In this document: positions 8,634 to 16,698 of the stretch, one piece after another | Layout of the letters: each line of letters starts with the position of its first letter | How positions within the stretch are numbered: position 1 is the stretch's first letter | NCBI RefSeq assembly: GCF_029255285.1 | Contig: NZ_JAPUVI010000023.1 | Span: forward strand, 49,943 to 113,942 | Length of the DNA stretch: 64,000 nt | Direction: 5' to 3' | Source: Accumulibacter sp. | GTDB taxonomy: Bacteria; Pseudomonadota; Gammaproteobacteria; Burkholderiales; Rhodocyclaceae | Translations under genes and position numbers: made by a program | The notes under the pieces: generated by a model | Told to the model about the DNA's origin: nothing | The model's input: the letters and a program-made list of their open reading frames with translations, nothing else | The model's database searches: none

Positions 8634-10619
8634 TCAAACCTGGACTTCTGGCCTACCGTTCGCCGAGAGCTCGGGCGTCGCGCCTCCGGGATCGAGCCTT
8701 GACTGTTGCCATCTGTCCCACATTCCGAAGTACACCCTTTCCAGCGAGCCAACGAAGCGCGGCATGTCGAAGAGCGGACAGCGGCTTTTCTCCTCGGCCA
8801 ATTTCATCCTCAGGCCCCGCAGTCGCTCGGGGTGGCGCGCCAGCGCCAGAGCCAATTCGTAGTATTCATCGGGCGAGCCGGCAATCAGTTCGCCAAGGCC
8901 CGCCGCCTGCAGCAGACTGGCACCCACCCGTCCGGGAAAGGTATCGCCGAGTAGTGCGACCATCGGCACGCCGGCCCACAAGATATCGACTCCGGTCGAA
9001 TGCGAGTTGTACGGAAACGGATCCAGCGCCAGATCGGCCAACTGCAGGCGCGTCAGGTGGTCAACCCGCGTCTCGACTCGCGGAGCGAAGATCAGGCGCG
9101 CCGGATCGACGCCGCGGACCTGCACCTCGCGCCGCAGACGTTCCGGAGCGGAGCCTGCCGGCAGACTCAACCACAGGTAACTGCCGTCGGACTCGCGCAG
9201 CAAGCGGCACCAGAGGTCGAAGACCTGCGGGTTAAACTTGTAACTGTTGTTGAACGAGCAGAAGACGAAGCCCTCGGCCGGCAGTCCAGCGTCACGTCGC
9301 GACGGTGGCCGACCGAGGGCGATCGTGCTGTCCGCCGGCAGATAGCAGTGCGGCAGATGCGCGATCGTCTCGGTGTAGTAAGGCGCCTGCGACAGAGGCG
9401 TGACCACCGGATCGCCGAGAAGATAATCGGCCAGCCTCGGGTGCCCGATCGTCCCTGCGTAACCCAGCCAGTTGACCTGGACTGGCGCACAGCGCAAGGC
9501 CAGCGCCTCGGGCCGGCCATCGGCCGTCCAGCCGCTGAGATCGATCAACAGGTCGATCGCGTCAGCCCGGATGCGCTCGGCGGTCTCGCTGACGCTGCAG
9601 TCGCGCAGATCGACGAAATGATCGAAAGCCGCTTCCAGGCGTCGTCGAACGTCGCTCTGGTCGTCTGGCCCCATCGAATAGCCGAACACCTCGACGCGCG
9701 CGCGGTCGTGCAACTCGATGACTTGCGGCATGATGAAGCCCACCGGATGATTGCGGTAATCGGCCGACAGATAGCCAAGCCGCAGACGCGCCGGTGCCGC
9801 CGCACACCTCTTGCGCTCCGTCCAATCGACTGCGGGCGCTTCGAGTATGCTCGCCGGAATGCTGTGGCGAGCGAAATTGGACGCCACCCGGCGCTGCTCC
9901 TCGGGACTTGCCCCGGGAAACGACAGGATGACGAAGGGGTTGTCACTCAGTTCCCGATAGCCCTGGCTCAGCGATCTCAGCCTCTCCAACCTTGGCTGCA
10001 GTTCCTCCCAGTCGCAGCGCTTGAGGCTCGCGCAAAGGAGCTGCGACAGGACGCCGGGGTTCGCCGGATCGTTCTTCCACAGCTCGTTGAGGCAGACCCA
10101 AGCCTCGTCGGTCCGATTGCTGCTGAGCAGTGCGGCGGCCAACTGCTCGATGGCCTCGACATAATCACCGGGATGAAACTCGATCGCCTTGAGGAAGTAC
10201 GGAACCGCTGCGTCCCACTTGTGCATGCGCACCAGCGCCACGCCGTAGTTCTTGAGCACCTCGGGGTCATCGGGTTTGAGTTCGATCGAACGGCTGAAGC
10301 AGGAGATGGACTCATCCCAGCGCATCATCGCCGAAAGCACGATACCGAGGTTGTTGTGCGCTTCCGGGTCCTCCGGGTGGCGGGTCACCGACAAGCGGGT
10401 GACCGGCAAGGCTTCTTCGTAACGCCCCTGCCCGATCAGGGCGAAGCCCAGGGCTTTCAGTGCCAGCGAATGATTCGGCTGCACGGCAAGTAGCCGCTTG
10501 GCCGCCGCCTCGACCTCGGGATACCGGAATGCCTCGACGAGACGCAGCAGGGCGATACTGTCCGGACTCAAGGTCCGCCGTCCGCCCCTTACGGTCGACT
10601 TCCTGCCCGAATGCTTCAT
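8634..10619 (-). CDS. TPR protein with SPINDLY-type O-GlcNAc transferase domain
   Basis: A 661-aa protein. Residues ~25-210 are tetratricopeptide repeats (PNHSLALKALGFALIGQGRY, then HPEDPEAHNNLGIVLSAMMR and KPDDPEVLKNYGVALVRM). Residues ~285-640 match the bacterial SPINDLY/O-GlcNAc transferase (GT41-like) catalytic region: RLGYLSADYRNHPVGF, DLLIDLSGWTADGR, VNWLGYAGT, FNNSYKFNPQVFDLW and the C-terminal DILWAGVPMVALLGDTFPGRVG-like donor-binding block. Such enzymes transfer sugars to proteins such as flagellin or pilin in other bacteria; the acceptor here is unknown. GGGGAG precedes the ATG. The gene converges on the broken FkbM gene. Confidence 0.85.
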   Translation of the reverse strand: MKHSGRKSTVRGGRRTLSPDSIALLRLVEAFRYPEVEAAAKRLLAVQPNHSLALKALGFALIGQGRYEEALPVTRLSVTRHPEDPEAHNNLGIVLSAMMRWDESISCFSRSIELKPDDPEVLKNYGVALVRMHKWDAAVPYFLKAIEFHPGDYVEAIEQLAAALLSSNRTDEAWVCLNELWKNDPANPGVLSQLLCASLKRCDWEELQPRLERLRSLSQGYRELSDNPFVILSFPGASPEEQRRVASNFARHSIPASILEAPAVDWTERKRCAAAPARLRLGYLSADYRNHPVGFIMPQVIELHDRARVEVFGYSMGPDDQSDVRRRLEAAFDHFVDLRDCSVSETAERIRADAIDLLIDLSGWTADGRPEALALRCAPVQVNWLGYAGTIGHPRLADYLLGDPVVTPLSQAPYYTETIAHLPHCYLPADSTIALGRPPSRRDAGLPAEGFVFCSFNNSYKFNPQVFDLWCRLLRESDGSYLWLSLPAGSAPERLRREVQVRGVDPARLIFAPRVETRVDHLTRLQLADLALDPFPYNSHSTGVDILWAGVPMVALLGDTFPGRVGASLLQAAGLGELIAGSPDEYYELALALARHPERLRGLRMKLAEEKSRCPLFDMPRFVGSLERVYFGMWDRWQQSRLDPGGATPELSANGRPEVQV

Positions 10620-10673
10620 CGACTCCCCGGCATTTTCTCCCGCCCGTGGCGGGCAAGTTCGCAGCGTGGCAAT

Positions 10674-11567
10674 TCAGGACTTTCCGACGGCGTGCATGAA
10701 CGCGACTTCGAGCGACAGCGTCGGGCGCACCTCGAGCAGCACGTGCCCGGCCTGGCGCAGCGCTTCGAGACGCGGCCACAGATCGGCACGCGGCACTTCG
10801 CCGATCCAGCGTCCGGAAAAATCCTCGCGCATCCCGGCCACCGGCACCTGGCCGAAGGTGCGGACGAGCACCTGTTCCTGATCGCCGCTGAGTTCGGCCG
10901 GCGCGCGCACGGCACGCAGCACGCCCTCGTGAATCAGGCCGAAACGGTCGGCGAGTCGCTCGACGTCATGCAGCACGTGCGAGGTAAAGAAGAGGGTTCC
11001 GCCGCTACGCTTGTAGTCGGAAAGAATCTCGACGACATCGCGCCGGCCGATCGGGTCGAGGCCGGACAAAGGCTCGTCGAGCACCAGCAGGCGCGGCTGG
11101 AGGCACAGTGCCTGGGCGATCGCCACGCGCTGCGTCATCCCTTTGGAAAAGGAGCGGATCGGCTTGCCAGCCACCGCCGCCAGCCCGAGGCGTTCCAGCC
11201 ATTGGCGACAGTGCGCTTCGAGCCGGTCGATCTTGACCCGATGCAAACGCATGCCCATCGCCAGGATTTCGAGCGGCGTCAGGTAGTCGTAAAGATAGGG
11301 GTTCTCGGGCACGTAGCCCAACCCCAGCCGCGAGCGCGGGTCGTCCACCGGAACGCCGAAGATCTGCGCGCTGCCGGCACTGGCGCGGATCAGTCCGATG
11401 AGGATCTTGATCGTCGTGCTCTTTCCCGCGCCGTTTGCGCCGATAAAACCGAAGGCCTCGCCGGCCTCGACGGTCAGCGAAACGCCGCGCAGCGCCAACA
11501 CCGACGACGGCGTCCATTTCTTGCGATACGACTTGTCGAGCCGCTCGATAATGATGGCGTTGGTCAT
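10674..11567 (-). CDS. ABC transporter ATP-binding protein (ABC-2 type)
   Basis: A 297-aa ATPase with Walker A GANGAGKST, Q-loop YVPENPYLYD, signature SFSKGMTQR, Walker B LLVLDEPLSGLDP and the switch histidine in FFTSHVLHD. The C-terminal ~80 residues are the extension typical of ABC-2 exporters. It pairs with the permease at 12409-13221. The ATG at 11567 overlaps the stop of the preceding gene by four bases (ATGA), so the three genes are translationally coupled. The operon lies directly downstream of the pilin and its secreted partner, suggesting a role in pilus or surface assembly; that role is inference. Confidence 0.9.
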   Translation of the reverse strand: MTNAIIIERLDKSYRKKWTPSSVLALRGVSLTVEAGEAFGFIGANGAGKSTTIKILIGLIRASAGSAQIFGVPVDDPRSRLGLGYVPENPYLYDYLTPLEILAMGMRLHRVKIDRLEAHCRQWLERLGLAAVAGKPIRSFSKGMTQRVAIAQALCLQPRLLVLDEPLSGLDPIGRRDVVEILSDYKRSGGTLFFTSHVLHDVERLADRFGLIHEGVLRAVRAPAELSGDQEQVLVRTFGQVPVAGMREDFSGRWIGEVPRADLWPRLEALRQAGHVLLEVRPTLSLEVAFMHAVGKS

Positions 11568-12409
11568 GGCTTCGCCTGTGCCGTCGGCGTATTGAACACC
11601 GGCCATCCGGACGGATCGAGAGCGAACCCGACGCCCAGCGGATCCTGCGGGATCTCGGTCAGCAAACCCGCCTCGACCAGCTCGTCGAGCCGAGCCACAC
11701 CCTGGCCGTGGCGTTCGCGGTACTGCGTCACGGCGTTCTGCAGGCGCTCGAGATCGCGCAGCCGGCTAGCCCTGACTTGCAGATACCTGCGGAAGTTGCC
11801 CGCCGGCGAACCCGCCGCCATCGCCTCGACCATGCCGGCCGCATCACCGGTCTGGTAACCCTTCTCGATCCACAGCGCGGCCATGTTTTGCAGCGCCCAC
11901 TGGTCCTGAACGCTATCGGTCACTCGCGGCACGCCCTGCAGCAACCAATGCGCCCCGGTCGCCGGGTCGCGGCGAAAATGGTAAAAAAGAAATCCGTAGT
12001 GAAAGAGCGGATACCAGTCGAAAGTCCGCGCTGCCGAGGCCCGGCCCAAGACGTACTGCGCGGCGTCGAGCTGGCCATTCCAGGGAAGTATCGCGGCCGC
12101 GATGTAATAATTGTCGGCGTGCATCGGGTTGAACCAGGCAATGTCGCGCTGCAGTTTCGCCTGCACCGCGTAGTCCGCTGGCGCCATCCGCCCCGTGTCG
12201 GCCACCAGAACGCGAAAGCCGGCCAGATTGGCCGCCAGGTAGCGATCGCCGCCGGCCATCAAGACCTGCGCAAAGCGCGGCAGAGAGATCAGCAGTTCGG
12301 GCTCGGTGCGATCCCTGGCAAGACCGGACAGGCGCTGCTGAGCCAGGCCGTAGACCAACAGCGACAAGACCCCGGCCAGCCAAATCAAGGCGCCCAGCGA
12401 GCGATGCAT
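11564..12409 (-). CDS. Membrane-anchored protein between ABC permease and ATPase, unknown function
   Basis: A 281-aa protein with an N-terminal hydrophobic helix (LGALIWLAGVLSLLVYGLAQ) acting as an anchor or signal. The soluble region is rich in aromatic residues (WFNPMHADNYYIAAAILPWN, then TFDWYPLFHYGFLFYHFRRD) and predicted helical, looking like degenerate TPR-type repeats. The start overlaps the permease stop as TGATG and the stop overlaps the ATPase start as ATGA, so it is an integral part of the ABC set. I know of no assigned function. A role as periplasmic partner of the transporter is inferred from coupling alone. Confidence 0.75.
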   Translation of the reverse strand: MHRSLGALIWLAGVLSLLVYGLAQQRLSGLARDRTEPELLISLPRFAQVLMAGGDRYLAANLAGFRVLVADTGRMAPADYAVQAKLQRDIAWFNPMHADNYYIAAAILPWNGQLDAAQYVLGRASAARTFDWYPLFHYGFLFYHFRRDPATGAHWLLQGVPRVTDSVQDQWALQNMAALWIEKGYQTGDAAGMVEAMAAGSPAGNFRRYLQVRASRLRDLERLQNAVTQYRERHGQGVARLDELVEAGLLTEIPQDPLGVGFALDPSGWPVFNTPTAQAKP

Positions 12410-13221
12410 CAGGAAAACTCCCGACGTGCGAAGAGCAGGCTGGCGCCGCTTAACAGCAGGGCAATGTAGGCCACGGCCATGCTCACCGACCATATGATCG
12501 CCTCGTTACCCGGCGGTACCTGATACATTGCCCATTCGCGCCAGTCGAGGCGCGACAGGTCTGGTAACACCCGCTGGATCAGATCAATCGTCGGTTGGTA
12601 AGTACCGAGCAATTGTTGATCGCCGTCGGCACCGCGCGCCAAGTAGTCGACCGTTGCGCCCAGCGCCTTTCCCGCCACCGCGAAAGCCGCCCCAAGCGCC
12701 AGAGGCAAAACGGAAACGGTGGACAGCGCGGCGATGCACAGCGAAAAAGCGCCGACCACAGCGGCATCGAGGGTAAGGCCGGCGATCGTGCTCCAGAACG
12801 GCAGGCCCAGCGCGGGCGGGAACTCCTGCGCATATCCGCCGCCGGCCAGCAACACGGACAGCAAGAGCAGCAAACCGAGCACCGTCGCCGCCAGCGTCGA
12901 CAAAATCATGATCGCGACCAAGCGACCGGTCAGGAAAGCGGCACGCGAAACCGGATAGGCAAGCGAGAAGAGGATGACCCGCCGGTCGATCTCGCGTGCC
13001 ACCAGCTCCTGCACCCAGAACAGGTTCATCAGGATGAGCGAGAATCTGACCCCGGAAAACCCGACGTCCAGCGCCACGGTCTGCGGCTGACGCGGTGAAA
13101 AGAACCCCGAAAGATAGGCGACGCCGATCAACAGAACACCGAGGACGAAAACCGCCTGGAAACTTCTCCCCCGCAAGCCGGAACGCAGCCCCGAGACGAT
13201 GAACTCACGCATGGATGGCAT
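12409..13221 (-). CDS. ABC-2 type transporter permease
   Basis: A 270-aa integral membrane protein with about six hydrophobic segments, including FQAVFVLGVLLIGVAYLSGF near the N-terminus, LVAIMILSTLAATVLGLLLL and MAVAYIALLLSGASLLF near the C-terminus. The arrangement fits ABC-2 permeases. The first methionine (13221) and a second at 13212 are both possible starts; neither has a strong ribosome site. It is the first gene of the permease-anchored protein-ATPase set and follows the secreted partner of the pilin by 63 bases. Confidence 0.82.
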   Translation of the reverse strand: MPSMREFIVSGLRSGLRGRSFQAVFVLGVLLIGVAYLSGFFSPRQPQTVALDVGFSGVRFSLILMNLFWVQELVAREIDRRVILFSLAYPVSRAAFLTGRLVAIMILSTLAATVLGLLLLLSVLLAGGGYAQEFPPALGLPFWSTIAGLTLDAAVVGAFSLCIAALSTVSVLPLALGAAFAVAGKALGATVDYLARGADGDQQLLGTYQPTIDLIQRVLPDLSRLDWREWAMYQVPPGNEAIIWSVSMAVAYIALLLSGASLLFARREFS

Positions 13222-13284
13222 CCAGCAAAGGGGCGCACCCGCGGGTGCGCCCCGATTTCGAAGCCGTACTGGAAAAAGCGTCGA

Positions 13285-13680
13285 CTAGGTCGCCGGACAA
13301 GTGGTTGTCGCTGGAGTTGCCGATTGTGCAGTCACTTCCGCCGCCGTTGCCGCAGTCGTCAGGGCAGCGGTACAGCCGCTAGAAGGGCAGTCACTTGCCG
13401 CGGCAAGCGCGCAGACGGCCCCGCCGTTGCTCGAGCCGACGAACAGCTTCTTGCCCTTGGCCGATCCCGCACCGACGACAAACAGTGTGCTGCTGGAGTC
13501 AACACCGTCCACGAAAGTATTCGCCGAGCACTTCGGTGTGAAGGACACTTGGACGAAACTGCCCGTGGCGACCGACGCCCCATCCTTGGCAGGCCCCCCG
13601 GCACAAATGGTCGCGGCATTGGCCGACATTGACGCTACCGCAGCGATGGCAAACACTGCACCAAGAACGATCTTCTTCAT
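13285..13680 (-). CDS. Small secreted cysteine-containing protein, candidate separate pilin globular domain
   Basis: A 131-aa protein with a clean Sec signal peptide (MKKIVLGAVFAIAAVASMSA, cleavage expected at ANA-A). The mature part is Ala, Ser, Thr and Gly rich with six cysteines (TICAGG, TPKCSAN, AVCALA, DCPSSGC, TTCPAT), suited to disulfides in the periplasm. AGGAG lies upstream of the ATG. It starts 30 bases after the stop of the 60-aa pilin on the same strand. In Geobacter the pilin is split into a short PilA-N and a separately encoded secreted PilA-C. The same gene order and sizes make this a PilA-C-like candidate, although I see no direct sequence match. Confidence 0.75.
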   Translation of the reverse strand: MKKIVLGAVFAIAAVASMSANAATICAGGPAKDGASVATGSFVQVSFTPKCSANTFVDGVDSSSTLFVVGAGSAKGKKLFVGSSNGGAVCALAAASDCPSSGCTAALTTAATAAEVTAQSATPATTTCPAT

Positions 13681-13710
13681 GTCATATCTCCTGTCATCAT
13701 TCCGTGTCGG

Positions 13711-13893
13711 TTAGCGGGTCGAGTTGCCGATGGCGGCAGTCAACAAGTTGCGAGCGTCCGACTGCGCCGACTTGTCTTCACCTTTCTTGGTGTACTCCGA
13801 GAACTGCGGAATGGCAATGGCCGCGAGAATGCCGATGATCGCGACAACGATCATCAGTTCGATCAGGGTGAAACCCTTTTGCAGCTTTTTCAT
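13711..13893 (-). CDS. pilA: Very short type IV pilin (PilA-N-like)
   Basis: A 60-aa prepilin: leader MKKLQKG, then mature [20 protein letters not shown] with Phe1 and Glu5 conserved, and only about 30 residues after the hydrophobic helix ([20 protein letters not shown], then [13 protein letters not shown]). Ordinary type IVa pilins have about 150 residues, so the globular domain is absent. The helix and the IPQFSxY...SDxRNLxTA pattern closely resemble Geobacter PilA-N. The ATG at 13893 is preceded by AAGGAG at 9 bases. A sigma-54-like promoter lies at 13947-13962. The gene is followed within 30 bases by the secreted cysteine protein. Confidence 0.88.
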   Translation of the reverse strand: MKKLQKGFTLIELMIVVAIIGILAAIAIPQFSEYTKKGEDKSAQSDARNLLTAAIGNSTR

Positions 13894-13946
13894 ATGAATG
13901 AACTCCTTCGCGTTGAGTGCAACGGACAATCCGTCGAACGAGTACT

Positions 13947-13962
13947 ATCAAGTTCCGTGCCA
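13947..13962 (-). promoter_or_regulatory. Sigma-54 (RpoN) -24/-12 promoter for the short pilin
   Basis: The minus strand reads TGGCACGGAACTTGAT, matching the -24 element TGGCAC and the -12 TTG(C/A) with correct spacing (consensus TGGCACG-N4-TTGC). The expected start site falls about 40 bases before the pilin ATG. Pilin genes are RpoN/PilR-controlled in Pseudomonas and Geobacter, which supports the assignment. Confidence 0.6.
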
Positions 13963-14156
13963 AGATGGAATCTTCGAAAAACCTCGGCTTTTCGCTTCGT
14001 TTGATATCACCGACTGCCCATTGGCGTCACCTGCCTGACGAAAAGCGTCAGCACATCCGATGTCGAAGCCTTCCGCAACCAACCTCGAACTCGGATTTAA
14101 CAGTCGATGTGGCTGTGACGAACCGGTCGTCGGCGCCCGCCGATCAGCGATGACCA

Positions 14157-14342
14157 CTACGGCCGAAAACTGGCGATCGTCGCCGCCGTTAATAGATTCC
14201 TCGCATCGGACTGCGCCCCCTTGTCCTCACTCTTCTTCATGTACTCGGAGAACTGAGGCATCGCGACGGCGGCGAGGATGCCGATGATCGCCACGACGAT
14301 CATCAACTCGATCAGGGTGAAACCTCGTTGTGGCATCTGCAT
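14157..14342 (-). CDS. Second very short type IV pilin (paralogue)
   Basis: A 61-aa prepilin paralogous to the one at 13711-13893: leader ending QRG, mature [20 protein letters not shown], then [20 protein letters not shown] and [14 protein letters not shown]. It too lacks a globular domain. The two proteins match almost residue for residue through [10 protein letters not shown] and diverge only in the last ten residues, which points to tandem duplication. No strong ribosome site is visible at either methionine (14342 or 14336). A sigma-54-like sequence lies about 58 bases upstream. No secreted partner gene directly follows it; the next gene downstream is the first short pilin. Confidence 0.82.
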   Translation of the reverse strand: MQMPQRGFTLIELMIVVAIIGILAAVAMPQFSEYMKKSEDKGAQSDARNLLTAATIASFRP

Positions 14343-14399
14343 GGATTCAAGAACTTTCCGGTAGATGCGACGGCCAATCGGTCGCGTCGTTGGTTATCC

Positions 14400-14414
14400 A
14401 CAAATTGTACGCCA
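14400..14414 (-). promoter_or_regulatory. Sigma-54-like promoter for the second short pilin
   Basis: The minus strand reads TGGCGTACAATTTGT: TGGC at -24 and TTG at -12 with the standard spacing, but two mismatches in the -24 element (GT for AC). Its distance to the pilin start (about 58 bases) is close to that of the better match in front of the other pilin (about 54 bases). Confidence 0.42.
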
Positions 14415-14458
14415 TAGCCAAGAGCCAGCGACACGGCCCGCATCTGCTTCTGTGGAAT

Positions 14459-14500
14459 TTGACACGAGTCAATTCGCCGCCGGCTTCCGGCCAATATAAT
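14459..14500 (+). promoter_or_regulatory. FNR/Crp-family box and -10 element of the cytochrome b operon
   Basis: TTGAC-ACGA-GTCAA at 14459-14472 is a perfect 5-bp inverted repeat of the FNR/FixK/DNR type (core TTGA-N6-TCAA). A perfect TATAAT lies at 14495-14500. With a start site near 14507, the box centre sits at about -41.5, the class II activator position. There is no good -35 hexamer, as expected of an activator-dependent promoter. Confidence 0.58.
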
Positions 14501-14543
14501 CAACGGCTAATAGTTACCGCCGAAACGGGTCCAGGATCTTTCC

Positions 14544-16115
14544 TTGAGTTTCCACGCGACATTGCGCCAGGGCGTGAGCAGCGTCTTGCGGCGCATCGAA
14601 GAAGCTCTCGATGCTCCCTTTGGCGGCGAGGACAATCCGCTACGCCACCTCGGGGCGGTGGGGCTTTATCTGCTATGGATCGTGGTCGGCACGGGTCTCT
14701 ATCTGTATACCGTCCTCGACACCGGCATCGACGCGGTCTACCGCTCGATCGGCTACCTGTCGCTCGAACAGTGGTATCTCGGCGGCGTGCTGCGCAGCCT
14801 GCACCGCTATGCGTCGGACGGTTTCATGCTGATCATGCTGCTGCATCTGCTGCGCGAATGGTCGTATGGGCGCTACCACGGCTTCCGCCTTTATTCGTGG
14901 ATGACCGGCGTGCCGCTGATCTGGCTGGCCTACGCGGCGGGAATAGGCGGCTACTGGATCGTCTGGGATCAACTGGCGCAGTTGTCGGCTACGGCGACCA
15001 CGGAACTGCTCGACTGGCTGCCGATCTTCAGCGAACCGGCGGCACGCAACTTCCTGGCCCCCGACTCGATTACCGACCGCTTCTTCACGATGCTGATCTT
15101 CATCCATATCGGCCTGCCGCTGCTGCTGATCCTCGGCCTGTGGGCACATGTCCACCGCATCGCGCACGTCGACTACCTGCCATCGCGGCGCGTCATGCTC
15201 GGTACGCTGGCCGCGCTGCTGGTGCTCGCGCTGCTGCGGCCGGCGCTCAGCCATCCGCCGGCGAATCTGGCGACGGTGCCGGGCGCGCTCGCTTTCGACT
15301 GGTTCATCCTGTTCATCCATCCGTTGACCGACCTCACGTCGCCGGCCATCGTCTGGGCGCTGCTCTTCAGCGTCACGGCGCTGCTCTTCGCGCTACCGCT
15401 GCTGCCGCACCCGGCGCCGGCACCGGTCGCCGTGGTCGACGCCGCGCACTGCACCGGCTGCGACCGCTGCCTCGCCGACTGCCCGTACGCGGCGATCGGC
15501 ATGGCGCCGCACCCGACGCGGCCCGGCGTGAAACTCGCCGTGGTCGACGCCGATCTGTGCGCCGCTTGCGGGATCTGCGCCGGCTCCTGCCCCTCGTCGA
15601 CGCCTTTTCGCCGACGCGAGACGCTCGTCACCGGCATCGACCTGCCGCAACGGCCAGTCGATGCCTTGCGCAAGCAGCTCGAGAAGGCGCTGGCGGAACT
15701 CACCGGCCGCTGCCGGATCGTCGTTTTCGCCTGCGCGCGCGGCGCGCCGGCGAAGGCGCTGGCGGCCGACGACACGGCAGTGATCGATCTCCTCTGCAGC
15801 GCCCAATTGCCGCCCGCTTTCGTCGAATACGCCTTGCGCAGTGGCGCCGACGGGGTGCTCGTCGCCGCTTGCCGTGTCGGCGGCTGCGAATTCCGCCTCG
15901 GCGAGCGCTGGACCGCCAAACGCCTGCTCGGCGAACGCGAGCCGCACCTGCGCCGGACGGTTCCGCTGGCGCGCCGGCAACTCGTCTTCGCCGCGGCGCC
16001 AGACACCGCTGCGCTGGCCGCCGCGCTGGCCGAATTCAGAAGCCGGCTGGAGAGACAGCCGGCGGATAGCGACCGCCTTCCAACCTACCTGCGGAGAACT
16101 TCCGATCATGCCTAA
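14544..16115 (+). CDS. Cytochrome b - 2x[4Fe-4S] ferredoxin - MvhD-like fusion protein
   Basis: A 523-aa fusion. Residues 1-~290 are a cytochrome b/b6 membrane domain with both heme-ligand pairs (H87-x13-H101 in LHRYASDGFMLIMLLH; second pair in FIHIGLPLLLILGLWAH). Residues ~302-350 hold two 4Fe-4S clusters (CTGCDRCLADCP and CAACGICAGSCP). Residues ~390-465 resemble the hydrogenase/heterodisulfide reductase delta subunit MvhD/FlpD (PPAFVEYALRSGADGVLVAA, then CRVGGCEFR). The first MvhD CxxC appears reduced to a single Cys. It would move electrons between membrane quinone or heme b and soluble iron-sulfur partners. Start is TTG with AGGA upstream. It overlaps the next gene by 8 bases. Confidence 0.82.
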   Translation: MSFHATLRQGVSSVLRRIEEALDAPFGGEDNPLRHLGAVGLYLLWIVVGTGLYLYTVLDTGIDAVYRSIGYLSLEQWYLGGVLRSLHRYASDGFMLIMLLHLLREWSYGRYHGFRLYSWMTGVPLIWLAYAAGIGGYWIVWDQLAQLSATATTELLDWLPIFSEPAARNFLAPDSITDRFFTMLIFIHIGLPLLLILGLWAHVHRIAHVDYLPSRRVMLGTLAALLVLALLRPALSHPPANLATVPGALAFDWFILFIHPLTDLTSPAIVWALLFSVTALLFALPLLPHPAPAPVAVVDAAHCTGCDRCLADCPYAAIGMAPHPTRPGVKLAVVDADLCAACGICAGSCPSSTPFRRRETLVTGIDLPQRPVDALRKQLEKALAELTGRCRIVVFACARGAPAKALAADDTAVIDLLCSAQLPPAFVEYALRSGADGVLVAACRVGGCEFRLGERWTAKRLLGEREPHLRRTVPLARRQLVFAAAPDTAALAAALAEFRSRLERQPADSDRLPTYLRRTSDHA

Positions 16116-16605
16116 ACCCGCCGCCATCGTCGGCCAGGTGATCCTCTACGGCGCCTTTGCCGCTTTCATCGGCACCTTTGCCAGTTGGCCGAAGTACCGC
16201 CAGATCCCGGACGACGTCGCGCTGATCAAGCTGTCGATCAGTCACCTCGGCGACCGCGAATGCCGCAAGCGAAGCCCGGAAGAATTGGCGAAGCTGCCGC
16301 CGAACATGCGCGCGCCGATGGACTGCCCGCGCGAACGCTCCGACATCCGCCTCGAAGTCGACCTCGACGGCCAGCCCATCCTGCGCACCGTGATGCATCC
16401 GACCGGCCTCTACAAGGACGGTGTATCGACGGTTTACAAGCGTTTCGAGGTGCCGGCCGGAACGCACCGGCTGGCGGTCAGGATGGACGACAACCTCGTG
16501 CGACCCGGCTTCGACTACGTGAAGGACGAGCCGATCACGCTTGCCCCGGCGCAGGTGATGGTGGTCGACTTCAATCCGGACCGCGGCGGCCTGTTCTTCA
16601 AGTGA
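16108..16605 (+). CDS. Single-pass periplasmic protein of the cytochrome b operon, unknown function
   Basis: A 165-aa protein with one N-terminal hydrophobic segment (AAIVGQVILYGAFAAFIGTF) and a soluble domain ending GGLFFK. It has two cysteines (DRECRKRSPE, PMDCPRERSD) and a beta-rich second half (IRLEVDLDGQPILRTVMHPT), presumably periplasmic. The ATG lies inside the last codons of the preceding cytochrome b fusion (8-base overlap), so it is translationally coupled and likely an accessory subunit or assembly factor. I cannot assign a family. Confidence 0.78.
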   Translation: MPKPAAIVGQVILYGAFAAFIGTFASWPKYRQIPDDVALIKLSISHLGDRECRKRSPEELAKLPPNMRAPMDCPRERSDIRLEVDLDGQPILRTVMHPTGLYKDGVSTVYKRFEVPAGTHRLAVRMDDNLVRPGFDYVKDEPITLAPAQVMVVDFNPDRGGLFFK

Positions 16606-16698
16606 GCGCCCCTTCCGCCACGCGACGCCAGGCTGGCGGCCGACTCCACGCCACACCGGCCAGCCGCGACGCTTCACCCATTTCCTGAGCCGACATCC

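Noticed and set aside
14461-14500. TTGACA as the -35 element for the TATAAT of the cytochrome operon
   Set aside because: The spacer would be 30 bases; the TTGAC is better explained as half of the FNR-type palindrome.
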